From Otatea glauca (lineage: Eukaryota > Streptophyta > Magnoliopsida > Poales > Poaceae): a stretch of 64,000 nt of DNA. The position numbers and the translations under genes were made by a program. The notes under the pieces are model-generated. The model did no database searches, was not told the origin of the DNA, and saw nothing but the letters and a program-made list of their open reading frames with translations. This document shows positions 43,813 to 54,170 of the stretch, piece after piece; positions within the stretch are counted from its first letter, which is position 1; each line of letters opens with the position of its first letter. The DNA lies in contig JAYEVK010000364.1 of the NCBI GenBank assembly GCA_036346275.1, forward strand, positions 1-64,000, given 5' to 3'.

Positions 43813-45368
43813 CTTATCAATATGTACTAAACTTGTGTTAGTGTAACCCGATGAGCTAGCTTCACCGCTAGAATCACTGTTAGACATCAAAAGATGGCTC
43901 TGGCAGATTTGGAAAGAATTCCTTGATTATAAACGACAGAGTCTTCTCCATGTACAAACACTCAGCAATAGCCGACCACCATGTTGTGAAACCCCCTGCC
44001 CGACGAGCGTTCAGGTGGAAGTGTGGGAGACTGCGAAGTTGAAACTCATCGGCTAATTCCAAGACTAGCCTTGTTGATGTGGCATTGCGAACCTTGGCTC
44101 TAGGTTGAAACCGATCTAGAAGTGGCAAACTTGGAATTACCTGGCCGAAGCCGAGCTGTCGTGCGTAGACTGAAGGATGGTAAACTCGTATGAAGGTTGG
44201 AATGTCCGATTCCTAGTGTGGAGGCTGACATGGAAAATGCACGGAGAAATGAAAATTCTATTCAAATCCAAAGTCTCCTGAGGCATCAGAGAACTATCGG
44301 CTTCCAGGTGAAGAAATGAAGGCCAAGAAAAATCGGCTGTAGCACCATAACTAAAGAAGTCTTGCTGCTTGAAATCTTCGGTGTCCAATTGCAAAAACAA
44401 CGACAAGAATCTTCTACAGCTGTCGGGAGAAATCCTTGTCTCATTATTGGAGCACATCATAAACCTCTCACCAAAAGACGGTATTCTCTAAATTGGATAG
44501 GTGCCCCCTCTGGTATGTCATCCCTTGGAAAAGGAGTCTCGTCGGCTGAATCCAAATTAAAAGAACGGCTGAATAAGCAGTATAGCCATATTTGCATAAA
44601 CCACATCGGACCACCTACATTACCGACGGTGAATTTCCCAAAACCGGTATAAAGCCGACTCCTTATTACATAAAGCATCTGATACACAGCGCCCAAGAAG
44701 ATTTTTCCTAGTGCTAGCCGATGACCTTCAACAAGCTGCTCTGCTATCACTTGATAAACCTGAGTTGGTCCAAGAGATGCTCCACAGAACAAAAAACGGT
44801 CTAGCCAAAGATTCAAAAAGGCAACATGCTCTTCGTCCGATACTGGGCCATTAATCTTGTTATTATTTCCAATATATTTGGCCCAACCTTCGCCCTTAGA
44901 TCGGATAAGTTTATATTTTGGTTTTCCGCTAAAAGCCGATACTTGTTCTCCATCTGGCCGAAGACAGCACAATTGAGCAACATCTAAAAGAGTTGGGCCG
45001 ATGGGACCGGTACGGAACAAGAAGGCGTTAAAACAGTCCGACCAAAAATAACAGGTCGTGGCCACTAAGGGCTCATTGGCTTTTGGGTCGACTAAGGAAA
45101 GTGGAATACACTCGGCTATACCCATCCTTTCCCATTCACTCCTCTTTTGGGCCGCTACCCTGATAAACCAATTCCTCCATCCTTTGAGAGCTGTCGGCCA
45201 GGCTCTGAAACTTTTATTCCAACCCTCTATGTTGTGACCAGCAGCCGACAGAGGTAAACGACGGACTTCTTGGTTTGTTACGGTATGAACATCTAGATTT
45301 CCCAATGGACCCAAAAAATATTGGTCGTTGCTGTGTGGGATCGGAATAAGTACCTGGCTAGGGTCCAT
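43813..45368 (-). pseudogene. G2 antisense gene, first exon with plant mobile domain (PMD)
   Basis: It starts at ATG 45368 (MDPSQVLIPIPHSNDQYFLG) and is open for 303 codons to 44457. It matches the plant mobile domain (aminotransferase-like, PMD): WRNWFIRVAAQKRSEWERMG, TCYFWSDCFNAFLFRTGPIG, PTLLDVAQLCCLRPDGEQ, LNLWLDRFLFCGASLGPTQV and LALGKIFLGAVYQMLYVI. It continues in other frames (44460-44137, 44128-43880) with YARQLGFGQ, LLDRFQPRAKVRNATST and HFHLNARRAGGFTTWWSAIA. Frameshifts lie near 44460, 44190 and 43885. PMD genes occur both in mobile elements and as domesticated genes. The first frame alone is long enough to exclude chance. Confidence 0.85.
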
Positions 45369-45495
45369 TGCAGCCGATGAAGAAAGATGGATGAGCCAAA
45401 GGATTGCCTCGGAAGTACTTCAAATAGGAAGCTTAAGCCGATTGCAGACAACTCAAGAGCTTGTGTGCGTGAAGAATGACCGAGGTGGGGGCCGT

Positions 45496-45503
45496 ATTTT
45501 ATA
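45496..45503 (-). promoter_or_regulatory. TATA-like box of the antisense PMD gene
   Basis: TATAAAAT on the minus strand, about 130 bp upstream of the PMD start codon at 45368 and inside the element, before the 3' LTR. Spacing fits a transcription start near 45465 and a ~100-nt leader. Confidence 0.55.
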
Positions 45504-45688
45504 GCAGGGTAAAAAATTTGAAGCGGCGGGAAGTGAATCTCAAAAGGCACGAGTAGTTAAAACGCACTACCTGCATGTCAGAGAATTACGGCGAAAATAA
45601 AGTAGCAGTTATTGAGCGAAGTTCAACAGTTAGCCGATTGGAAAAGCCGATAAATTGCGATTTTTGACAGATGATAAGTCATCTCTCA

Positions 45689-45703
45689 AAAATGGGGGGC
45701 ATA
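45689..45703 (+). other. G2 polypurine tract
   Basis: AAAAATGGGGGGCATA directly before the 3' LTR. A G6 run preceded by A-rich sequence is the expected plus-strand primer. Confidence 0.85.
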
Positions 45704-46361
45704 TGTTTGCACCAAAATTTGGTAAGTCTTAGTCAAAATCGGCAATAAAGTCAAAGATACGGGAATTAACGGACAGGTTGGAAAGATTTAGAGATATTTT
45801 GGTAACGGCAAGATCTTTAAGGAAATAACTGTCTGAGATAAGGCCGATACGGATCAAGACTTGAAACGTGTTGTAGTAGGACACGATCGGCCGAAGGGTA
45901 TAAAAGAAGGACCAGAGCAAGCTGCGACAACGACACAATACAATCAACCAGCTTTTACTTTTCTACTTTTTCCTGCCAACTAGGAGTAGCCTCTGTAATT
46001 TAGATCTCTCTTTGTAATCGATTTTTCATCAATAAAGTTGCGCATCGCCGATTGTTGATCTTCGTCAATTACACCCTGTGTTTGATTTGTTACGATTTTG
46101 TTACGCGACGCCTTCTTGTAATCGATCTACCTTTATCCTCTGATTAGCCTTAATCGGCTAGTTAGACTTACCCTGTTACTTTGGTCTTAATCGGCTTCAA
46201 GCTGATTGAATCTAAGCCGATTGATCGTTACGATCGGCTTTTGATTAAATTTTATATTTTTACCTTGTCGATTCTGAGTCAAATCGACCGCACGCTCTGA
46301 ACCGGTGTTAAATGCGGTGTCTTCTTTGTCGAAACCTTACATCAAGTTTTTGACGCCAACA
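45704..46361 (+). repeat. G2 3' LTR
   Basis: This LTR is 658 bp, TGTTTGCACC to TTGACGCCAACA, with a TATAAAAG box at 45899-45906. It is followed by the TATAT duplication at 46362-46366. Confidence 0.93.
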
Positions 46362-47072
46362 TATATGAAGGTTGAACTCAAGGTGAGAAGCATGTCATCC
46401 TTTGATGATTCAATCCATCTCTCGTATCTGTGATATATTAATAAGTTGTGATTGACTCCTCAATCACGGCATGGCCATGCACTTCCTTAATCATATCACA
46501 CGAGTGGCCTTATCATATATCTCCATTTCATTGGAGTGGCAAATTCCATCTTGACTGCTCACTTCCCTCTGCACGTTTTATAGTAAACATGAAAGCTACC
46601 TTTATAACTATCCGGTTAGGAAGTAGTGTTTGATAGCCCCAAGGAAAACTATTACACATGTAGGGAATATGACAATCTCAGGTCTAAGGATCATACATCT
46701 ACTATGTATGAGATACACTCATGGCACATAAGAATGAAACATTCTCGCAGTGTCCCATTGCGGGTCTATCTAACTCATGTTCTTCAACATGCGTCCACAA
46801 TGTATAGATGATATCTCCATATTCCATCATCTATGAAGCATGATCGTCGATCACTACATGTGCTGATCTATTTATCGTTGTCCTATACGATGATATCCGA
46901 TCAGAGATATTTATCGAATTACATCAATAAGTAAAGAGCTTCATAAGCAAGTCACATACTTGTTAATCAATACAATGATATACATTCATTGGACCAATAA
47001 TCATATTATTTTTCATAAACATAGTCATGTTACAATCATCTAAATGATTGCCTCAAGGGCATAACACTAACA
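46362..47072 (-). repeat. C2 5' LTR, segment right of G2
   Basis: This segment begins with TATAT (46362-46366), the right duplication of G2, continues ATGAAGGTTGAACTCAAGG and ends CATAACACTAACA. Joined with 33298-33943 it gives an LTR of ~1.35 kb, as in C1. The uninterrupted site is visible in both C1 LTRs (TATAT at 6703-6707 and 13470-13474). Confidence 0.9.
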
Positions 47073-49014
47073 TTTTTTCATAGGCATGGAGTGTATAGTG
47101 CCAATTGGGACCTGTCGTGAGGTATATTTAACATCGACTCGTATTGATTTGAAACACATGCCGAAATGAGCTAGCGCGCATATAAAGTCCATTCGGGGTG
47201 TTTGGCACTCAGTTTTATTATGTGAATTTATTTTATACTCATGGATTCTACTGTGCAAATTGGAACCCGTCGTGAAGAATATTTCACACTAACTCGGACA
47301 ATTCAAATGCATGCCGAAATGAGCTAGGACACATATGAAGTCCATTCAAGGTGTTTGGCACTCAGCTTCATTTTGTGACTTTGTTCATACGCATGGAGTC
47401 TAAACTGCCAATTGGGACCCGTCGTGAGAAATATTTAACACCGGCTGGGACGGATTCAAACCGCATGCCGAAATGATCTAGGGTGTATATGAAGTCGATT
47501 CGGGGTGTTTGGCACTCAGTTTAATTATGTGACTTTTTTCGTACGCGTGGAGTCTACAATGCCAATTAGCACCTGTCGGGAGCAATTTTTAACACCAACT
47601 CGGATGGATTCAAAAAGTATGCCGAAATAACTTCGGGCGAATATGAAGTCCATTCCGAGTGTTTGGCACTCAGTTTCATTATGTGACTATAATGCGAATG
47701 TGAAGTCCATTCCGAAATAAGCTCGTACACATGGAGTCTATATTGCCATTTGGGAATCGTCGTCAGAAATATTTAATACTGACTCGGACGAATTCAAAAC
47801 GCATGCCGAATGAGCTAGAGCGCATATCAAGTCCATTCGGGGTGTTTGGCTCTTAGTTTCATTATGTGACTTTTTTTTCGTACGCATTGAGTCTAAACTT
47901 CCAATTGGGACCCATCGTGAGGAATATTTAACACCGACTCGGACGGATTCGAAATGTATGCCGAAATGAGTTAGGATACATATGAAGTCCATTCGTGGTG
48001 TTGGCACTCAGTTTAATTATGTGACTTTTTCATACGCATGAAGTCTACATTGCCAATTGTCACCCGTCGGGAGGAATATTTAACATCGGCTCGGACGGAT
48101 TCGATACGCTTGCCGAAATAATCTAGGGCGCATATGAAGTCCATTCGGGGTGTTTGTCACTCAGTTTCATTATGTGACTTTTTCGTATACATGGAGTCTA
48201 CAATGCAAATTAGGACCCGTCGTGAAGAATATTTAACACCGACTCGGACGGATTCGATACGCCTGCCAAAATAAGCTAGAGCGCATATGAAGTCCATTCG
48301 GGGTGTTTAGTACTCAGTTTCATTGTGTGACTTTTTCATAGCATGGAGTCTATAGTGCCAATTAGGACCCCTCGTGAGGAATATTTAACACCGACTTGGA
48401 CGGATTTGAAACACGTGTCAAAATGAGTTATGGCGCATATGAAATCTATTCGGGGTGTTTGACATTCAGCTTCATTATGTGATTTTTTTCGTACGCATGG
48501 AGTCTACAATGCCAATTGGGACTAGAGGTGAGGAATATTTAACACCGACTAGGACTGATTCAAAACACATGCAAAAATGAGTTAGAGCGCATATGAAGTC
48601 CATTCGGGGTGTTTGGCACTCAGTTTCATTATTTGATTTTTTTCGCACGCATGGAGTCTTATTAAAGTGCTAATTGGTACCCGTCGTGAGGAATATTTAA
48701 CACCTACTCGGACAAATTCAAACGTGTGCCAAAATGAGCTAGGGCATATATGAAGTCCATTTGGGGTGTTTGGCACTTAGTTTTATTATGTTACTTTTTT
48801 GTACGCATAGAGTTTATAGTGCCAATTGCGACCCATTGTGAGAAATATTTGACACTGACTCGGATGGATTCGAAACGCATACCGAAATGAGCTAGTGCGC
48901 ATATGAAGTCAATTTGGGGTGTTGGGCACTTAGTTTTAGTATGTGACTTTTTTTTCATACGCGTGGAGTCTACAGTGCCAATTGGGACCCGTCGTGAGGA
49001 ATATTTAACACGAA
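47073..49014. repeat. Satellite array, right arm (about 12 monomers of ~153 bp)
   Basis: This is the same monomer as at 25985-27896. The AAGTCCATTC landmark is at about 47188, 47337, 47491, 47647, 47828, 47985, 48138, 48290, 48446, 48597, 48755 and 48908. One interval (47647-47828) is 181 bp because of a short internal duplication of ATGAAGTCCATTC near 47700. The array ends at AATATTTAACACGAAG. Confidence 0.9.
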
Positions 49015-49546
49015 GTTGTGATTCAGACTCTTTCAAATAGCTAGTCTCAATTTGGATCAAAGCATTCACAAAGGAAGAATTGGCTCCCAAAGGTATGTGT
49101 ACTGATATTTTTACGGTTTTATGGTTTGTGGGATGCTACTAGACTCAATCATCTCAAAGGAACAACCTAGAACACAAATTGACACAAAAAAACCTAAATT
49201 TGGCCAGAACTATGTAGCAAAAAATGTCACCACAATTAAAGTATGAAAATAACAGAACCTGGTTTGCTCACAGTGTAATGAATTGAAGGTAATGTTCTAG
49301 GCTTTAAAACAAGTATATGAACATACAATTTGGAGATCGTATATAGAAGTTATAGCCAAAACAACGAGGTGCACAAATTTTACCTAAATTCAGTCGATCT
49401 GATCAAATCCGAATCCGATTCAAATTCGGTTTGAAAGATTCCGAATCACAAAGGACAACCAAAAAAGTTTTTGTAGAGCACTCTTCAAGGATTCAGAAAA
49501 GTAAAAAATTTCTCAAATCTAAGTTAGAATGAAGGAATTATGGTCG
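49015..49546. other. Non-coding segment left of C3, probable leader of element C4
   Basis: There is no clear coding. Together with 61033-61424 it would form one continuous AT-rich leader once C3 is removed, ending at the C4 PBS. The assignment is by context only. Confidence 0.4.
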
Positions 49547-51695
49547 TGAAAGACTGAGATGGCGATCAGAGGGGGGGTGAATGATCCCAAATTAAAATAT
49601 GTTCACTAAGGAAGATCACAAATGCAGATTTTCACCCAAAGAAACCAAGCCAAAACCCTTAGATATCGCACTCTGATGGAAGCCAAAACCAAGCTAAAAC
49701 CCTTAGATATCGGATTTGGTCAGATCACAAATGGAAGCGAAAGAGTCAATTTTCACAAACATCAGCCTGATGCCAGTGCTATCGCACTCTGGGGGTGATA
49801 CTACTGGGTTACTTAGCTACAGTGAAATCAGGCATATGAACAGCGTTTTCAACACAGGTTCAAATAAGAAAATTGATGTATCTTTTGATCTGTTGATCCA
49901 AACTTAACCAAACTTGGTAGATAAGGTCCTTGGGATGTCAGGAACTTATTTCAACCTTCAATCACAAGGATTGATGTCAAAGTTCTAACCTTTATACCCG
50001 GGAAGGAAGAACGCACCAAATTTCGACAAAAATCGAAAGAGCTTCGATCAAGGCTTACTCGTGGGGTTTTGATGATCAAAGTGATCTTGAATGACTTCCC
50101 ACACATCCCAGCAAGCAAGAGAACATAACGAAAATCAAGAATACGCAATCTACAAGATCAAGCATTCAAGAACGCACAATATCAACTTCTTGCAACAAGA
50201 ACGCATGGATAGCCTAGATGATTGAAACAGGATTTCAAGAAAGAAACAATCATAAACCTCATCAAAAGATTCTTAAGCAATTAGAAGGAGAGGAGGCAAA
50301 TCCAAATTGCGTAAATGTAAATTGCAAGAAAGTAAATGCGGAATTTAAATTGCGTAATTTAAATGCGTAATGTAAATGCGTATGGGAAATGAAACATGAA
50401 CATAAATGAAGAACATTTCATTTCTAGAAGGAGAGGTTACAGAGCCGCACATTCATGTGGGCAAAGCTCAAAGGAGCATCAAAAACCTCAAAAACCTTCA
50501 GGGGGAAGGCTACCCCTCCACCCGTATTTATACAACTCTTGGGCCACCTACCACCCTTGGATGAGCCTCTAAACCCTAGAGCATTCATTAAGGGCTAGGA
50601 TTACCCCACTCAACCAGCCATCCAAGGGCTAACCCAAAACCCACCACACACATGGGTTTTCTTGCACGGTTTTCAAAGCAAGCTACACTTATCCACTACA
50701 CTATCTTCCAGAACTGCAACCTAACAGCTCTCCTTAATCCAAGTAGTGATAAGCTAGCTTCTCCACTGATCTCTTATCTCTTGGGACTGCACCGACTTCA
50801 TCTCCGGCCATCTTCCGGCGAACATCCTGCCAACTTGAACCTCCGGCCATCCCATGCCTAGTTCCAGCCTCCCTTCGCCTCACCATGACCACTAAATGAA
50901 GTCCTAAATCCACAAAGACAAGAAGACCCTTCTTGGTTCCACCATGAACCCAGCGCATCAATTCGATCATGAATTGGGGTTAGAACAGACCAAAACGGAA
51001 CAAAACACTTCAACCAAATGCGAACATCCTATTTTCAATACAGCAGTAATCTTCTCAATTTTTTAATGATTTTTTTATGTTGCTCAGATGAAAAACTTGT
51101 CAACATGAAAAAGTTGTGTTTCGAAATTCTATACAACTTTCATGTAGAACACATAATTTTGTGAGCACGAGAAGACTTTCAAAAAGGCATATTACTGCAC
51201 GCTGTCAAAATCGGTCCGGCGTAAACGTGAGATTCTCTATTAAATTTCCCGATTTTCTATGATTTGTTCCGTTGCTCAAATGAAAAACTTGTCAACATGA
51301 AAAAGATGCGTCTTGAAATGCTCTACAACTTTCGTGTGGACCAAATAATTGTTTGAGCACGGGAAGACCATCAAAAAGGCATATTAATGCACGCTGGTAA
51401 AACTGGTCCGTCATACACGAGAAACTCACTGCGATTTGGTCCGACATACACGTGAAAACCACTACGATTTGGTCCGTCATACACGTGAAACTCACTGCGA
51501 TTTGGTCCGTCATACACGTGAAACTCACTGCGATTTGGTCCGTCATACACGTGAAACTCACTGCGATTTGGTCCAGCATAAAAGCACTTCCAACTTGAAA
51601 TCCATTTTAAATCCAAACTCAAATCTAAGCTATCCTAGATCACATAAAGTCAAATACTCATCATAAACATGGATGGACCTCCACATGGTCCTTCA
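49547..51695 (-). repeat. C3 3' LTR
   Basis: It begins TGAAAGACTGAGATGGCGAT and ends CATGGTCCTTCA on the plus strand. Compared with the other LTR it has an extra 466 bp at about 50284-50749 and one more copy of a 33-bp minisatellite. It also has a small local duplication near 49640-49700 (repeated AACCCTTAGATATCG). Confidence 0.82.
51405..51569. repeat. 33-bp minisatellite in C3 3' LTR (5 copies)
   Basis: The unit GGTCCGTCATACACGTGAAA.. starts at 51405, 51438, 51471, 51504 and 51537, with a partial sixth at 51570. The 5' LTR has four copies (60775, 60808, 60841, 60874). Confidence 0.9.
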
Positions 51696-53445
51696 TGGTC
51701 CAAAGAGAATAGACTGAGAACATGACCAAGTTGGTAAGATATATTTTAGAGCTAAATCAAGGAGAGAGCAAGTTTTCCACAAAAAGCTCTAAAATCCAAT
51801 CATAAGTGCCAAATGTGATTATGTGATTATGATCCATAAGAATTAGCAAAATTTTACAAAGATCATAAGAACCAAATAAGCTTTCACATTTTTAATGATG
51901 TCTTTTCTACGTTTTCTCCCCCTTTTGGCAATATAGGCATTAAAATGGAATTTTCTCACCCCTTTTTATCTATGCATGAAATGTAACCTAAGAGAGCTTT
52001 GAAGATTATCCAATTGATCGTAATGACAGGATATGACACCAAGCTTATCAATCTCAGATTATGACTAAACTAAGACATGTCCAAGTGCAAATAACAAATT
52101 TTGCTCATAAGCTAAGTTTTGAAAATGTGTCATTTTTTAGCAAGATTTGACAAGTGCAAAACTTAGCAAAGTTTCAAAGCTAGAAGCAAAACCACTCAAG
52201 GATCAAATGAAAAACCTAGAGTTCAACCTACTCAATACTTTGGGGAATTTTGAAGTGCATATAAGGTCCTTCGAGCTCATTTTTCAAGTTATGCAAATTT
52301 TCTTTAAGACTTTGAAAAACATAGCAGGGTGCAAATGTTTGACATTATTTGCATTCTTTACCCACTTATGTGTTTGATATTTGCATTTTTTTATTGATTG
52401 ACTCAAGCCATTTTCGATCATCTCAAGAGTAACTCTTAAGAGACTAATCTTGGTCATACACAATATTTTCCAAGTTCATCCCAAATGCAATGGGAAGCAG
52501 TCTCGTGAATATAAAGTGTTGAGATCAATTTTGCACAAAAGAGTCAAATATTTTTATTTTTCAATTTAGCACATATGAGCAATTCTGAAGGACTCAAATA
52601 TGGATCAACCAAATTTCACCCAAGTTGCTATAGGGACTCTAGAGAAATCCAAAATTTCACAATTCATGGTAAAAACCCCTAGAGAAGAAACTTAGTAAGT
52701 AAAAGCAGCATGTTTCATCAAGTTTTCATTTAAAGCTTTCAAGTTTTCATATTTTAATTAACCTTAGCTTGATAAATGAACTTGGACATATCTAAGCTAG
52801 TGACTTCCTTCAAAAGATATAGCATGATGTATTTCATGAAGATTGAGTCAATTGCATAATAGATAAAGCTCATAAGACAGAAAATGCAGTATAAATGTAA
52901 TGCATGAACAGATTCCCAAACTCTCCCTCAACAAATGAGTCAATTTTAAGCTCAAATCTGGTTAAAGTTGAGTTATTATCAAGATTAGGCATAAAGAAAA
53001 CCCAAATGAACTCAATAACAACCAGAAAAACAGAATGAGGAGAAGAAGTCGAGAAAACTACAAACTGGGTGGCTATTGAGCATAGAAAAGATAGAAGAGA
53101 CTCACTACGGCTCAGACTCGCTCTTATCTTCCCCAGTGACTGACATAGGGAAGCTGACTCTAGATCCCAACTAAGGAGTGCACACAGACCATGTCTACCC
53201 ATGAGGCCCAACACCTGCTAGACTATAAGACTGTGAGGGAACTCAACCTAGAAAGAAGAGAGAACAGCTAATCACGCATGATAGCAACCTAAAGCACAAG
53301 ATGAGAGGTCCATACAAGGCATGCCAGAAGTCTAAGTGAGTGAACTCAACTCAAGAAAGTAAGCCCAAGATCACCCAGAAGAAACACAAAGAAGAGAAAA
53401 ACTGGAAGAGAATATATTATACATAATATACAAACCAGCTCCCCC
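51696..53445 (-). other. C3 spacer between RNase H and 3' LTR
   Basis: This AT-rich segment of 1.75 kb has no long frame. I find no recognisable envelope-like gene, which some SIRE-type elements carry here. Two purine tracts on the minus strand stand out: GTGAGGGGGAGCT at 53438-53449, right after the RNase H stop, and AAAAGGGGGAGAAAA at 51912-51926. Either could be the polypurine tract or a relic of it. Confidence 0.6.
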
Positions 53446-54170
53446 TCACGAAAGGCCATAAGGGCTCACGACTCTAAGCTCACTCCTCAAGGCAACAAAT
53501 CTGGAGTTATCGAAAGGCTTGGTAAAGATATCGGCTAACTGAAGATTACTCTCTACGAACTGAAGCGCGATATCACCCTTCTCCACATGGTCTCTAAGGA
53601 AGTGATATCTAATACCAATGTGCTTAGTCCGGGAATGCTGCACTGGGTTCTTAGCAATGCAAATAGCAAAAGTGTTGTCACAGAAAAGTGGCACACTCTC
53701 TATCTCTAACCCAAAGTCCTGCAAGGTCGATCTTATCCAAAGCACCTGGCTACAGCAACATACTCGGCCTCAGCGATGGATTATGCAACTCCAGACTGCT
53801 TCCTAGACGACCAAGAAACAAGAGAAGTGCCAATGAATTGGCAAGTGCCAGAAGTGCTCTTCCTATCTATCCTACAGCCAGCAAAGTCGGCATCGGAAAA
53901 GGCTCTCAGGGACTGACAAGAAAAGGAAGAGTACCAAATACCATAATCAGTGATAGCACGAAGGTACCTGAAGATGCGCTTCACGCCTGGCGGTGAGAGA
54001 CGCGAGGAGAAGCCTGAAATCGAGCGCACAGACACATAGCAAAATGTATGTCCGGCCTCGAAGCGGTGAGATACATGAGGGAGCCAATCATACTCCGGAA
54101 CTCCTTCGATCAAGAGCTCACCATCCTCGTCGGGCTCGAGGACAGCGGTGGTGGCCATAGGAGTCATCAC
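53446..54170 (-). pseudogene. C3 RNase H
   Basis: The C-terminal frame 53745-53446 reads PLFCDNTFAICIAKNPVQHS, RTKHIGIRYHFLRDHVEKGD and NLQLADIFTKPF, which is the copia RNase H end. The upstream frame 54170-53781 has VKRIFRYLRAITDYGIWYSS, SDADFAGCRIDRKSTSGTCQ and FIGTSLVSWSSRKQ. A frameshift near 53775 separates them. The final frame ends naturally at 53446-53448, next to a purine tract. Confidence 0.87.

Larger units (their letters stand above)
33944..46361 (+). mobile_element. Ty3/gypsy Tat-lineage element G2 with antisense PMD gene
   Basis: This complete 12.4-kb plus-strand element has LTRs 33944-34592 and 45704-46361 and a perfect TATAT target duplication. Order: gag, protease, RT, RNase H, archaeal-type RNase H, integrase, then a 4.3-kb 3' region occupied by an antisense spliced gene. 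Two RNase H domains place it in the Tat lineage, but its proteins differ clearly from G1. Catalytic boxes of protease, RT and both RNase H domains are intact. The LTRs differ at roughly 25 places in 650 bp by eye, so it is younger than G1. Remaining stops and frameshifts are few. Confidence 0.93.
27897..47072 (-). mobile_element. Ty1/copia element C2 inserted in the satellite, containing nested G2
   Basis: This minus-strand element is of the same family as C1. The internal region (28040-33297) is nearly intact in order. The 3' LTR (left) is a 143-bp deletion derivative. The 5' LTR (right) is full length but split by G2. Both outer edges abut satellite DNA with TTTTT on each side (27892-27896 and 47073-47077), a weak but consistent duplication. 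The frames in C2 are longer than in C1, and the RT YVDD and protease D-T-G boxes are intact, so it is the better reference for the family. Confidence 0.9.

Noticed and set aside
44362..44652. Plus-strand 96-codon frame in the G2 3' region
   Set aside because: It is the complement of the PMD exon, with no independent motif.
25985..49014. Identification of the satellite as CentO, CentC or knob repeat
   Set aside because: The monomer motifs do not match what I remember of these families. Length alone is not enough.
51292..51622. Repetitive peptide frames over the C3 minisatellite
   Set aside because: The 33-bp period makes all frames look repetitive and open. They lie in an LTR and have no support as protein.
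51696..53445. Envelope-like gene downstream of C3 pol
   Set aside because: SIRE-type elements may have one here, but I see only short frames and no signal peptide or membrane segment.
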